Source: Trichoplusia ni
Taxonomy: Eukaryota > Arthropoda > Insecta > Lepidoptera > Noctuidae
Length of the DNA stretch: 64,000 nucleotides
Assembly (NCBI RefSeq): GCF_003590095.1
Contig: NC_039478.1
Span: 23,622,001-23,686,000 of the forward strand
Reading direction: 5' to 3'
Position numbers and translations under genes: made by a program. Shown in pieces: positions 32,701 through 45,820 of the stretch; the stretch's first letter is position 1; each line of letters starts with the position of its first letter. Below the pieces are notes generated by a model, which saw only the letters and a program-made list of their open reading frames with translations, did no database searches and had not been told where the DNA came from.

Positions 32701-35700
32701 GCTCCTAATATTTTTTTGGCCTTTAAACAATTTTAGTTGTTGCATTATGGAAAACGCCACTCAAAAGCGAATGACAAAAATTACTTATCAAAAACCCTGT
32801 ATTCCTAACATTTATCCTAACTGTAAGAATATAGAAATCAAGTCCACCTACTTTATAGTGTGATAAAGTAAAGTTGTATAGTGTAGCTACACATTGATGC
32901 ATAGATCTCATCAAATAAACATAGGTCGTGCCTACAACACGGCTGTCATCGGGGGCTAAAATACTAGATTTGTCACAGCTCGAGCGCCCCTCGCATTACG
33001 AGCAGAACATGCAATGAAACAAGTTTATCTCGTTCTAAACAATGTCCTCAAACTGAATTACACAAGTAACATAGTAACAGAGCTTCGAGTTTTGCTCTAA
33101 CATGACTGAACTCCACTCTAATGCGCTTCAGTCATTCAAATAAGCCTCGAGTCTTTACAAAGAGTTTTTTTATTTAATTACAAGACTGTTATTGCAACAA
33201 AGGACGTGTTGAGACGGATGTGTGTCATTGCAAAACTCGTATGGCAACCTTTTAGTCGCGATTTCAAGCCGCAGCCTCAGGATCAGAATGTTCTGGAATA
33301 GTCAAACCAATACCAAAATTAGATGCTACATTTCCCTCATACTCGTAATGGAATTCGATCTAGATTTCGCTAGCTAATGTCGACAGAAAGTCTCTACGTT
33401 TTCCTAAGTTGAATGTTCTCTTTTGAGCACTTTATAGACGAAAAGATCAGACTGTCACCACTTGTCGCAGTGTGAAAAGTGTGAAAAGTACATGCAGATC
33501 ATGAAAATACAGTTCGAAATTCTCAAAATAGCAACGTTACATCTTCGGCGAAAATTGATACGTATTTCGCTGCCGATATGACATTTCCAGGAGAAGAACA
33601 TATGTCAATTTGTTTCATATTTTCGCAAAAGTGCAGACAAGTATACTACGGCAGGGGATATTTAATTTCCTGTCTGTATAACTTAAAAGAAATGTGTTTC
33701 AAGTAAAGGGGGACGCGTTGGTCTGTCTGAGAAGTGAGACTGAATGAGGTCATATTTAATATTACACGTGAGAACTGCTAACAAACAGCATGACAGCTTG
33801 CAGATATATCTTACTATGATTTTAAGAACATAACTTATGTGTTTTTTTTAATAGATTGATTTGAATTACAAATTGTTTGTTGATTTTTGGATGAAGCGGC
33901 TCTCGGTCTTGTTAAAACAGAAGGATTATTAAACTAGGATGGAAGCATGTCTGTCAGTATATAGTAATACAATAAAATCAAAACACCTCCTTGCTAGCTA
34001 AAGCATCTGAAAATTTATTTCATTACGTAGTTTCATTATATTGAATTTATTTTCAAACCTTTTTGGCAGTTCGTAATTCTTCATATGTTCGTTTTCTGCT
34101 GATCTTCCGCGTATGACCTAAGGTCACGGTTTCAGTCGCAGCTCATCTGTGTCAAGTCTCTTGACCTTATTGCTGTGTGTCCCAGAAGGCCATCAACTCT
34201 TAGGATATATCTGCTCTGCTTTTGTACTGACACTTGTACACTCACCTGTAATATTTCTCACCTGTCGCTAGTCCTTGGAGATGGAACTTCCATATGACTT
34301 TGTGTATTAAGAATTCGACTTTATATCTTGGTACTCGTAGGCATGTTGGACTGTTGGTGATATGGTTAAGAGGCAACTATTTGAGCATAGTAATATAATG
34401 GGTTTGATACTTGTCAGTACAAGGATCCTTTTTATAATACGACAGACCAAAAATCCATGAATAGAAACCTTTATGTCTCTGTAAGAGAGCAGACTTTAGA
34501 CTGCACGAGTAGTCGCGTGGTTGAGGTCATCACGCCAAATCCATATGCGCGACCGAGTCGCGGGTTTGATGCTCACGTAGGACTATCGTTTGAGCGATCC
34601 ACGTATTCTGAGTCTGGGTGATAAAATTACTTAGGGCGCGAGTCTTAAAAAACAAATTAAAGGAATGAAAACTAAAAATACACATTTATTTCATCTCTAA
34701 CTTGCTCACTATGAGCAAGCAGCAGCCATGCATTGCTAGTTTGTAACAGTGAATGGTAAAATTTTAAATCGACTTAAAACAAGAAATGAGCTTATTACCA
34801 TTGTTCCATAAAATATTTGCTCATAAAGCCGCCGGCAAACTGCAATTCTAACAATACGGGGAACAAACAAACTGTAAGAGGCACGACGCGAATGCTTTAT
34901 TACTTCTTTACAACACAATGGAAATATGTAACAATATGAAACCTTATTTCTATCGACTTCACGGCTGTTTAAGATTTCTCGCAACCTCTTTAAGATTTTT
35001 CATTCTTTTTCTAGAAAAAAATAACAACAGACAAATAAGAATAATATTATTATTGAAGCCTATTCCAATTACCACTACGTTTTGCTGCTTGCTTGTTATT
35101 TTCTTTACTTCCCCGTGTACTTACCACGATTGGTTATTGAACTACACTATAACATTAAAAAATGAATCAAAAGCGCATTTTCCATTCATCATCGTAAAAC
35201 TCAAAATGAATAACAGATATTTAGATAAACATCAAGCATTGCAAGTTAAAACAAATGACTAGCGAATGCAAACAGCCGCGAGCAACTTGAACTGACCTAT
35301 TTCACTTCATTTTAGCTGATTACACATCCGCACACGTGCTTACTATTCAGCGTTACCGCAGCCGTTGAGAACGGCCGAGTTAATCTCCAACGGCCAGTCA
35401 GTCACATTTAATCCAAGCTAGTTTCTAACTAACAAATTCCCTCGTAATTATAGCGATGCTGAAGTAATTTGCTCTCCATTAATTGATTGCAGTACCTTCG
35501 GGAATAACTGCGGTCCTCAGGTCGGACTAGAACTAGTCTTTTGCAACTGGTTGCACCGGACGCAAATATTTAAGCACTTTACGTTAGAAGGTCTGAGGCA
35601 TCCGTGTTTTGTAGAATGGCCACATGTAATCAAATAGATTCGTGGTTTACGTTGGGAGAGTTCTCTAAACCCAAAAGGAGGGATACATCTTTTTTTGGAA

Positions 35701-36562
35701 AAAGGGTGGAAAATAAACTTTGTTCGATTTAGTTTGAAGCAATATACTCTTGTACGCTTGTTTATTTGCTTTTGTTAAGATATCGGAGCAGAATAACGAT
35801 ACACCTTTGTCTTAATAAAAACTCAGATCATTTTAAATGGTCGTAACAATTAATGGCTAATCATAATTTTCGAATTACAATTAGAGCATCTTTCTCACAA
35901 GGTTGTTGAGTTTATTTATTATTTAAGACTCAATTTTTCACCACGTTTATCAAAGAAAAACATTGATTTTAAGTAGTTTGGATTATAATTTTGAACAAAG
36001 TTCTAGGCAGCAGACGCGTGGTGGAGACACGGCGTTCCCCTTACGGGCGATCTTGATACACCGCGCGGCCTCACTCGCTCGCCTGACACACTGTACTCTA
36101 CTTGACCTCAAAACTATCTTATTTATATCTAGCTGACTAAACAGGTAATATCCTGTTTACTGTAAAAAAACGAGTTGAAAAAATACGAAAAATAAACTTG
36201 TCGAAAATACGCCACAAAAAGAATTCATTTTTAAAATTGTTTTAAAGCACTTACAAGTGAAGAGTATCTGTTAAATGACATTTGTGACTTGAACATTATT
36301 GTCTTACTTTTTGTAATGTTTTCAACTTTGAAACGTTTTTTCAATACCTATGAAAAGTATGAATACAGTGAGAGTGAATGTCGTTATTCACTCTGTTCAT
36401 GTAAAGCAACTCTCTAAAAGTCTATATGATAACCAAAATTTTTGACCTTGAAAAAGCTTGTCTTACGCAGAGATCAAAACCACGACACGTCACGCACTGA
36501 GGGTTTGGCGTCGTATCCTATATACCTATATACCACCCAGCTATCCACTCATTATATAAGGA
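32701..36562. other. Gene-free DNA
   Basis: No supported gene apart from the SINE at 34485-34625. Higher-GC islands at 35260-35540 and 35998-36110 could be regulatory. The plus-strand frame at 34918-35262 lacks any domain or splice context. Confidence 0.3.
34485..34625 (+). mobile_element. tRNA-derived SINE
   Basis: Box A-like tcgcgtggttgaggtcatc and box B-like gtcgcgggtttgatgctc about 45 nt apart, followed by acgtaggactatcgtttgag. These are the same order and words as the copies at 40690 and 52630. Confidence 0.6.
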
Positions 36563-36887
36563 CTAGCTGTTGCCCCGCGACTTCGTCCGCGTGGTTAGAA
36601 GATATAAGTTATAATTTATACCTGCCTTCTACCTATCTATCTGCCTTCTATATATCTTGTAGGATTCAGTCAGCGTTTACAATGTAAGCGCAAAAAATGT
36701 GTTTTTTTACGACCTCACATTAGAAACCTCAAAAATTGTAGCCACATAGCCAATTTGGGTATTCTGATGTATAAGCTATATTGTGGTAAAGTTTCATTCA
36801 AATCCATTCAGTAGTTTTTACGTGAAAGAGTAACAAACATCCATACATCCATACTTACAAACTTTCGCCTTTATAATAGTAGTAGGA
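36563..36887 (-). mobile_element. Helitron-like element
   Basis: The left end ctagctgttgccccgcgact is the Helitron 3' hairpin plus CTAG read in reverse; the right end is tcctactactattataaagg read on minus. It is flanked by A on the left and T on the right, as expected for insertion between A and T. Confidence 0.7.
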
Positions 36888-37369
36888 TTCATTCAAGTTA
36901 CCTTGTTAAAAATAGACTACATTTTGAATTACTCCATTTCAAAATACACCTTACTGGCGTTCCTTAGACTAAAGAAAGCTCTTAGCACTAAATTAATTAC
37001 TATTGCAAATTATTCAAATGCAGTATTTGCTAACAACTTGAGGTGTACAAATGAAAGCCTGAAAGTGATCCCCGCATAAGTTTGCTAAGTTTTAGAGCAA
37101 TACAAGTTCGCTGGAACCCTCTAATTAATACACGATGTATGGCCATCTCGTTAATTAAGTAGCATGTTTGAAAAGTTGAGTTGTGAATTCGATATGACAT
37201 TCCAACAAGAGTTAAAACTTTGCTAGAATTGCTAGATACTAAGTAACGAGATTAAACGAGTTCTCGAACGCCGTCTCTCCGAGTTTACACTAATCAAAAG
37301 TTAGCACATAAATTAAGCTTAAGCTTTCAACAATCAACTTTAAGAATCGAACGTAATAATTCTAGCCTA

Positions 37370-37956
37370 TCACTACATATGTATTATAAAATAAACCGCT
37401 TTTTCTGTCCCTATTTCCCCTTGACTACTTAAATCTTTGAAAACTACTCGACGGATTTTGATACGGTTTTTTTAATAGATAAAGTGATTCATGAGGAAGG
37501 TTTTTTAAGTATAATCTATGCATAATTGTATACAGGAAGACGGTCAATTTTAGAGATTTTTAATGTATTAGCTATTTTTTACGCTTTCATTGCAAACGCC
37601 TTCTTAACCGCAAGAGATACTTCACAATAATGTTCCACAATATTGTACACCATAAAAAAGATCTACAAAAAAGTCTCAGAGAGCATATGTCTATCTTTAA
37701 GGTTGACTCACCATAACCATTTTTTTGGGCTAATAATTTTATTAAAAACAAAACTTCTCTGCGAAGCTGTTTTTGTTGAGATGGTAATCCTTATCAAAAT
37801 AAAATATTCAATTTTTCAAATTTCAAACATTTATTCCATTTTTTTTTTCATTACGATGCTACGATGGTATGAATCTTTATCAAAATAAAGAACGTTAACA
37901 AATTTCTGTGGCGTATATTACCACTGCGCCCGTGCGATGTCGGGGTGGGTCGCTAG
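37370..37956 (+). mobile_element. Longest Helitron-like element (587 bp)
   Basis: 5' TCACTACATATGTATTATAA and 3' hairpin-like cgcccgtgcgatgtcggggtg, then ggtcgCTAG, inserted between A (37369) and T (37957). No Rep/helicase frame, so it is non-autonomous. The frame at 37643-37888 is a by-product. Confidence 0.65.
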
Positions 37957-38814
37957 TTTATGCTAAACTAATGGGTATAATGCGTCTTTCTATTTATGCA
38001 GTTGGAGCAATTGAAATTTTATTACGTTAATGGATTTCGGATTCCTATATTTTTATTCCAGAATTCACCACAATGTTAAAGCGAAGAACATATTAAAAAA
38101 TGATATCTTCAAAAAGACATTCGAAATAAGCAGGCAATAACAAACATTCACTTCACTAAGACATGACACAACATACCTTGCGTGTAGAGTGCTTTAGTAC
38201 AACACAAACCAATAGTTACTCATCGTTAGAGTCGATAAATAATGACACACGCGACGTAACTCTACACAACAACAATTCGTACATTTTTATCCCATTATAG
38301 TTTTGAATTTTATTCCCAAATCTGCTCAAACAGAAAACAGTCCATTTTATAATGGATGGCATCCACTTTTAACCCGTTTATTTCGTTCATGTAATATTCG
38401 GTTTCGTTATATTTGAAATTTGAACCTAGAAAAATTTCATCAAGTAAAATACATTGCTGCGAAATTTTTTTATTACTTTTAAAGATTATAAAAGATCGGA
38501 TCTAAAATAGATTACTTTACTCGTTGCAAAATAAAATTGAGATATGAGATCTGCTAGGTAAAAGCCCTCCTCAATCTTCTTCCCCTTGTCTCTCATGAGC
38601 CGCGAGTGACCAGTTCGGAAAGAACGAATCTAATTCATCCCGACATATCCATCTAGGTCTACCTGCCTGACGCGGGATTTGTGTTAAGAAGCAGGACTAA
38701 CAGAACTTCTTTTAAGTAAGATAGGAATCGCGTCTGCGAGATAGAGAGCTGTCACACTTCAACGATAGCATTAACAGGGCACGTGAACTGAAAAATAAAA
38801 TGAGTAAAAATGAG

Positions 38815-38919
38815 TTCTAGGGAAAAAAAGAAATAGGGCCATGCAAAATTTCATAAGGATCCGGTTTCGAAAGAGTTCAATTTCGTACACCGTGACTCGA
38901 GAATTTCATATATTAGACT
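38815..38919 (-). mobile_element. Partial Helitron-like 5' end
   Basis: It ends at the right in catatattaga, and the body tgcaaaatttcataaggatc resembles the 47746/55824 family. No CTAG end is seen on the left. Confidence 0.3.
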
Positions 38920-41150
38920 AGCTTTGCATTCGGTATTGCAATACATATTTCTGTTTTTATTATTTGATTATCATAGAATCAGTACTGGACCACTCTCCTT
39001 CACCTGCAACTATCTCCACTTAAAAAAAACAGGCCCATTTGTCTCTGCGTTTTGCCGTGGAAGTCAGACAACTAGACACACGTTCACTTTCCCATTCATA
39101 ATAATACGAGGTATGGTAACATAGTGAGAAAATATTGACCTATTAAATACTAAAATCTTATATACAGGCAGTTTATTAAATTCGAACGTAAAAGTGTGAC
39201 AAGAAATTTACTTCGGCCCGCGAAAGTGCATCCGACTCATTTCCACTCGATCACTGGAGCCCGGGATTGGGAATAAAATATATGAAACGAGTTCTCATTC
39301 ACGCCGAACTGCAGGAAACTAGAATTTTATTAAGTTTATTTCTCAGAATTTTTCACGTCGATTTAAAAAGAAGTTGATTATTATTTAGATGCGAGATCAG
39401 TTGACTTAGTTGACGGATTTTCATTGCGTGACAATCATTAAGGTAGTTTCTAATTGTTTTGATTAATTCTCTTGATGTGAATTTTATTGAATGTTATAGT
39501 TTTGGAAAAATACTTTTAAGATGATTTTAGATGAGATTTACTGTATTTACTTATTAATGATAACCGGCGGCAGTTGTCCTGATCTTGACATTTCTTGGTG
39601 AGAAGTTGTTCATAACTTTCACATTAATTGTCTTAGAAAGTCGATCAAGGTACTGATACCTTACACATTACCCCCAGTTTTCGATTTAGATAAGAATACT
39701 GGTAAAACTGTAGAACATAGCAAAACCTATGAATAATAGCAGCTATCTACGCCAGGTTTGCTTAAACGGCTGAAAAGAAGACATATCACAACAGTATAGT
39801 TAACTTAAATCTTTAGGCTTCAAGAATGTCTCCAATTTCGTACTAGGAAAGTACTTGTAACAGTATTTACATGAAGCAAGCAAAAGCTGGTCGCGACTGC
39901 TAAAACGACTGAACTGAGTAAATGTTGATACACTGTGACACCGCCCTGCGAATGCCTTGATTGACTAAATTACTAAATTGAATCCGCACATCAACAACAT
40001 TGAATGTAATGTTCAATAGAAAATAAAATGATGTTTATGCTACATTGTTTTATCAAGCGTACCTACTCCGCATTTAAGCCACGCTAGCTACGAGTAAAAC
40101 AAAAGAATTCATAAATTCAGCCTGTAAGTAATTCCACGGAATGCCGAGTGGTATGAGTCTCTTCGCCAAGCCAAATGTGCACGTATTGTGAGTTTGGTCA
40201 AAGCGTAGAGCACGCATTTGAGTACAGACGTAAAATCATGGATGGATATCCATGAGTCCTGAGTTTAGAAGTCTTATTGCGCGACACAAGAATCATCTTT
40301 AGTGAAGCAGCACAGTGAGAGACAGGCGAACCGACGGACTAACAGACAAACACCGAGCTTTAGTTATTGGGTTTCATTTTTCCATGTTGTGAATGGAACG
40401 AGATCTCAACGGCCCTAATTAAGGGATCACTTTAGATCGCACCCTCTAAAGTCCATTGTATCTAGTTTGATCTGTCAAGTGTTATCTACTCGGCTATCAG
40501 TCTCAATAACGTGGCTTTGCGGCTGCTTGCCCGTGTGTGTTGATCCTATTAGTGCGAACGTATCGTATTCGGAACGCTGCCTTCTCTATAGTAAAGTCAG
40601 CAACAGAGGTTTAATTACTATCAGTTTTCAAAGACCAATATTTTCTGGCACCCTAATTATATATATTTTTTTAATTTAGAAAAAAAACACTGTTTCACGG
40701 AGACACCCAGACTTAGACCACACAAACGCTTGACCTAAGTGGGAATCGTACCTACGAATAGTCGCGCACAGTGCGCTTGACTAGGTGACTTCAACCACTC
40801 GTCTATCCGTGCGTCTATTGAATTTAGGTTTATTACGTTTAAAGTATACGAGGTACTACTTCATGTTTTTATTACTTGATAGCACAAATACACACATTGA
40901 ATTTGATTAAGTAATTTCATTGTGATAACAGACTTCGGTTGGCGACCTTACTTTGTATTTTCAGTACATCTCCTCATCAATGAAGTATGATTAGGTATAG
41001 AGCGTTTTCTTTAGTGCACGTGGTTTGATATAGTTTTAAATTAGCGTTTGATTACAAGGTTTTTAGAGATGCAAATATGTAGTAAAACTGTTTTGCTGGA
41101 TTGCCCCATTACTGAGGTAAAGCTATCTGTCCGGCCGCAGAACGAAGGAA
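38920..41150. other. Gene-free DNA with SINE remnants
   Basis: No supported gene. A decayed plus-strand SINE head is possible at about 40140-40300 (tgccgagtggtatgagtc). A higher-GC island lies at 39200-39320. Confidence 0.3.
40690..40815 (-). mobile_element. tRNA-derived SINE
   Basis: Minus-strand reading gives a box A-like agtggttgaagtcacctagt and a box B-like ggtacgattcccac, plus the shared aagcgtttgtgtggtctaag tail. Confidence 0.6.
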
Positions 41151-41364
41151 TCCCTAATATTATAAATGCGAAAGTAACTCTGTCTGTCTGTTACGCTTTC
41201 ACGTCTAAACCATTGAACTGGTTTTAATGAAATGAATGGTACAGAGATAGAGTTGACCTTGAGAAAGAACATAGAATAGTTTTTATTCCGGACTTTTGAA
41301 GAGTTCTCTTGAAAACGCGATACAACCGACCTCGACGCGGGCGAAGCCGCGGGCGAAAAGCTTG
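41151..41364 (+). mobile_element. Helitron-like element, plus orientation
   Basis: 5' TCCCTAATATTATAAATGCG and 3' hairpin cgcgggcgaagccgcgggcg, then aaaagCTTG. The host bases are A before and T after. One of only two copies in this orientation in the window. Confidence 0.7.
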
Positions 41365-41739
41365 TCTATCTTATAAATGATAGCTAGAGATATTTGCCCA
41401 TATCTTTTTGTTGCCGCAATAGCAAGAAATACAACTGAGAAATTTTCAACGGTGTGTTGAGCCAAGTCAGTGGCCAAAGGCGGATTAAAAACTGATACCA
41501 GGTTGTCCACCAACCTTACGGAAAGTCTAAGAAGATCACGTCAAATGATCGTACCTAGCGTAATGATCAAAATATATTAAGCTTCTGTGATGATACACTA
41601 ACAGATTTATTTATACCTACGTATTTAGTTCTCTAGTTATTGAAAACCATATTTTTTCGTTTTTATACAGATACTGGATCTGGCAGATTACGAAAGGATT
41701 ATCCGTGTGAGACTAAATTAAAAACGGAAACAATTATGC

Positions 41740-42125
41740 GGTATCGTTGGCCGCTCCAAATTTGAATATACGCATTTCGGTTGGCTTTTTGTAAAATGAT
41801 GAATAAACTTTTTGTGGAATTTGTTTTACTTTTTTTGCCACCAAATATTTGGCACTCATAGTATCATATTTAAAATACAACTTATTACTATTGTCATTAG
41901 ATGCATAATTAATTATAAAAACCTGCTGAGTCGGATTCTTAATACTGAGGGTTCCATTCAAATAGGATAAATAGAAGGAAATTTGCAATTTATATAAAGA
42001 GAAAAACATCATCTGTGAAATTTGCGACTGCCTAGCCTTCACAGTATAAAATATACAACCTGGTCAAAGCCTACAGACGGAAGGACAGACAGGAGAGTCT
42101 TCGTAATAGGGTTCCGAAACCCTTA
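41740..42125 (-). repeat. Dispersed 'gggttccg' repeat
   Basis: Minus-strand reading aagggtttcggaaccctatt followed by ctgtctgtccttccgtctgt is the opening of a repeat common in Lepidoptera. Its usual far end, gcgagtccgactcacacttg, is seen at 60330. The minus-strand frames at 41734-42042 and 42071-42352 overlap this and are not considered genes. Confidence 0.45.
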
Positions 42126-43006
42126 AAATTATCACATGGAATTGGTCCATCTATCCAACTCTCAATAACATTCTCGTTGACAACTTTATTTTTAAGCGCT
42201 CGAATCTTCACTACTTTCCAGCTAAAACACGGTCCCGTTATATTTAGGTCCGACCTAGCCCTTGCCACTGTTACCGAACTTTGATATTCTAGGCGAAGTT
42301 CAGCCGGCAAACTGTCATCGATTTCCCAAATAAAACTCGGAACTCTCAGCACGGAGGCTTCCGAAATATCTCAATGTCAAGAGCAGTTCGAAATATATGA
42401 ATATTTTTACCCACAGAACTGTTATTGTTGTGGAAGATTTATGAGAAGATACCAATATTTTAGTTGATTTAGGAGATAGTGGTAGTGGATTAGGGATCCG
42501 AAATAACAGAATATGTTAAGCGGTCGTACCGCAGACGTAAAATTAAATATAAAGTAAAGCCCTAGCTGTCAACCTGTCTGCATCTTTTCCTACACCTCTT
42601 AATTCATACAGATTAATCTTGATGCTGCTTAGAACAGTCAATTGTTTCCCAGGATCACGTTAAGCTCGTTGTTTTTTGGTTATTATTATCTCCTATCATA
42701 TGTGAAAAATTAATAAGTATTTGTTCCATTTATCTTAACCACTTTTAAAGCACAAGCCCTTAACAACTCATTCGTAATAGAAAGTCAACGTCGCAAAAAT
42801 GCATGAATAACATTGAAATTGATCAAAGCTGTATACCTATATGTATAATATGTTTTAGTAGGTAAGATTTATTGTGAGCGCAGTCAGCTCAATCACGCTA
42901 TTACTGACTCAAGAGACACAATGGTCCTCGCACTCAGAGGAGACGCTCAATCCTCTTTTATAAACTCTGTGACAACTCAAAATACAACACTCTGTTTATT
43001 TTAACT

Positions 43007-43519
43007 CTATATTTTAATAAAGAACAGGAATAATGAGTGAGAATTTACGTCGTATGGTTCTCGAGGCCAATTTAAGAAACAAAATACAACAAAGAAATCC
43101 TGTGAGTATATTCTTAAATTTTCTTTTGTTTTCTCGTATCTCGGATCATGTTTAACATAATTTGATATTTTATTATAGGGTACTTGAAAGGTATCGAGAT
43201 TGTGATTGATGCGGAGTCTATTAGGTTTTCTATCAAAGAAGGTCTGAGTACGGCATAGTGCTGGCTTCCTTGCATCTATATTTAATTTAATATCGTACAG
43301 AATATCCTGTCTTTGTGATACTAATGATATTTCCTCTAGCACGTGCCTTAGGTAATGTGATAGGATCCTGAGAGTACGATACCTTACAAGTCTTAAGATA
43401 TTATGCAGCAGATACCCAGGACCTAATTCCAGTTTATTAAGTTTAATACCGTAGACCGCAGCAGTCGTGGTTAATGTCGCTCTTATATTTATAACAGTAA
43501 GGTTCTTTTTGTGATGCAC
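43007..43519 (-). CDS. Orphan ORF, 170 residues
   Basis: The longest N-free frame in the gene desert, starting MHHKKNLTVINIRATLTTTA. Basic and hydrophobic, no recognised domain, signal peptide or transmembrane pattern. Its N-terminal 120 residues look more protein-like (LHNILRLVRYRTLRILSHYL) than the F-rich end. It could be a decayed transposon or viral-type gene, or chance. The opposite strand carries a separate exon-like start at 43033. Confidence 0.25.
   Translation of the reverse strand: MHHKKNLTVINIRATLTTTAAVYGIKLNKLELGPGYLLHNILRLVRYRTLRILSHYLRHVLEEISLVSQRQDILYDIKLNIDARKPALCRTQTFFDRKPNRLRINHNLDTFQVPYNKISNYVKHDPRYEKTKENLRIYSQDFFVVFCFLNWPREPYDVNSHSLFLFFIKI
43033..43101 (+). other. Exon-like start with TATA-like upstream and strong donor
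   Basis: ATG at 43033 opens MSENLRRMVLEANLRNKIQQ followed by RNP, then a gtgagtat donor. A ttttataaac TATA-like box lies at about 42956. The nearest acceptor (tattatag before 43181) gives a stop almost at once in phase, so a full gene model cannot be built. Confidence 0.2.
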
Positions 43520-45149
43520 TTTTGTTATGGTTGGTGGTGTCCTGTAATTGTCTTTTTTTTAATTCTCTACATTATTGCCAATTTATAATCGAATGCGGTT
43601 GAAATATCTAGATCCTCAAAGGCTAAATGCATACCTTAGTTTTAGGGGTTTAGTACCAAAAGGGTAAAAACTGAAAAAAGTTACAAAGGCGCAGCTGCCT
43701 GATTGTTTCCATCCATTAATCATTATAGACAAATTTAACATTTTGCAGATTTAATATTTATGTCATCAATTAGATGAGTGACCAATTTATTTTCAAAATG
43801 TGTTTTGGTATGGTACTTACTCGAATTGTAGCGAGTCCCTCCCACACTCTTTTTTAACTTCACGTATTTCTTGAATACAGTCTTATATATGTTTAAGTAA
43901 TAAACTACTATTCCTTAAGTTTCATGCTTTACATTTTATCCTTTAAATGATTGAACCTCTTGCATCTTCACTTGGTCAACAAGTAATCATTTCATGTCTT
44001 TCAATCTTATTTTCTTTCTATTAGCGTCTTAAGCGCAAGAGAAGCGACGATTTTTTTTTGTCATAACCTAGCGCCTGTACCTCGGTTGATGGATAACTGG
44101 CTCATACCAGCTGACGGAGGCGTGTTGAGTCCGTTATAAATTATTTCCATAATTCACTTTGCCCTGCCAACGCTGATAAGATGTTGCATATTGTTTTACA
44201 TAGTAAATATAATAAAGGAAAAAATACGTTAAAGTTTTTGTACGTTGAAAATATTGAGTTTTGTTGTAGAATTATAATTACTTCTTTTATATTAATTTGA
44301 ATTCAATTATAATGAGAAAATTGAGAAAACTTTTATTTATAAATAAACATTAATCAATTTTAAGACGTTTAACATCTATTCGGAGTTTGTTTGAAATAAT
44401 TCTAACACGAATTTCAGATATTGAGCGGTTTCAATGACCCAATTAGCTACCTCTTTTTTCTTTATTAATTTGTGTCTCACCAATTTGTAGACGACTTTTA
44501 ATGAATAATAATGAACTATTTCAAAGCTGCCTAGCGAAGAATAACAAGCCGGTAACACCATTTTTTATTGCTGATTTGTTAACCACTGAAATTCGAACTA
44601 TTTGCAACCGGAATAAGATCACTTATCCATTGTATTAAATATTTTTAAAGATAACATTAAGCCAATTGTGTAACATGCATTGAACAAAGGGCCTGTCTTG
44701 TAACCAACGTGAATCCAATCTCTGCCTTTGAAAATGGCAATAACTGCCTTTTAAATTCATTTTTAAAAGACAGCGGAAACCAATTTAAAAGAAGGAAATT
44801 GAGAAATCGCATTGGTAAAGAAACAAAGAAACTATTATATCATGATGTTCGTCTTTTGCAACGGTAATGGGTTCACGGCGAGCTGACGTTGGCAGGTCGA
44901 TTTACGAGAAACGTTTTGTAACTTTTAAAACTTTACGGCTACTAAACCGATTTGAATACTGACTGAACGAATGGTGGTTTAGGAACAATAAGTGAGTCGT
45001 GACAGCTAAAAGTTCATGGGTTTTTTTTTCGGATGTGAAGTCATCAAATTATAATCTTTCTCGCTTTGGCTTGAGCGGAAGCGTTTGTCAGACTTTTACT
45101 GACCAGAACTCACTCATATACCTCCCGTATTCATATTCATAGATCTCGA

Positions 45150-45222
45150 TGGCGTGCAATAAGGGTGAAGTATGTCCAGCTGTGGACGAATATGGGCTGA
45201 TGATGATGATGATGTTAGTCTC
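45150..45222 (+). mobile_element. 3' end of a (GAT)n-tailed LINE
   Basis: gtgaagtatgtccagctgtg, then gacgaatatgggc and a gatgatgatgatgatg tail. Same family as the DDX31 intron copy, opposite strand. Confidence 0.6.
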
Positions 45223-45436
45223 TTGGCCCTATATGTACTGGGATCACGATAACCTTCTCGGACAGTCCGGGTCCAAGTGGATCGGCAAATTAATCTAAAA
45301 TCTTGGTGTCAGGATAGATTTCCGCATAGTACTAACATTAGGAACAAACCGTTTTGATCGATCTCCTTTCTTATCACAAGCTGACAGCAAATAAACCACA
45401 TGTATATAAAAACTACATTTAATTAAGTGTTAATTT

Positions 45437-45804
45437 GATTTGGTTAATTTGAGCTCGTGGCTAAGCTATAACCGCATAAGTGATTCGATCACAGGTTAAG
45501 CTATGCTTGACGCGGTTGGCCCGTGGATGGGTGACCATTTTTGTCATAACGAGTTCCTCCGTGTTTCGGAAGGCACGTTAAATTGTGGGTCCCGGCTATA
45601 AGTTCCTACATCTTTGACAGTCGTTACAGATAGTCAGAAGCTGAAAAAAGTCTGACAGTCTGTCTAACCAAGGGGTATCGTGTTGCCCAGGTAACTGGGT
45701 TGAGGAGGTCAGAAAGGCAGTCGCTCCTTGTAAAACACTGGTACTTAGCTGAAACCGGACTGGTAGCCGACCCCAACATAGTTGGGAAAAAGGCTAGGCC
45801 GATG
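45437..45804 (+). mobile_element. 5S rRNA-derived SINE with 16-bp target-site duplication
   Basis: The head carries 5S rRNA promoter words in order: cgatcac (45486), gttaagc (45495), gcttgacgcggtt and ggatgggtgacc (45525-45536). The body has gtttcggaaggcacgtt and the 3' part ccgaccccaacatagttggg. The 16-bp sequence aattaagtgttaattt is found exactly on both sides (45421-45436 and 45805-45820), so both borders are firm and the insertion looks fairly young. Confidence 0.85.
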
Positions 45805-45820
45805 AATTAAGTGTTAATTT

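Larger units (their letters stand above)
42353..45436. other. Gene-free DNA apart from the orphan ORF
   Basis: AT-rich, with no recognised RNA gene. The LINE 3' tail at 45150-45222 is the only named repeat. Confidence 0.3.

Noticed and set aside
32520..32708. 62-codon plus-strand ORF
   Set aside because: Lies within the minus-strand tRNA-derived SINE.
34918..35262. 114-codon plus-strand ORF
   Set aside because: AT-rich, no domain, no splice context, no start context of note; expected by chance at this base composition.
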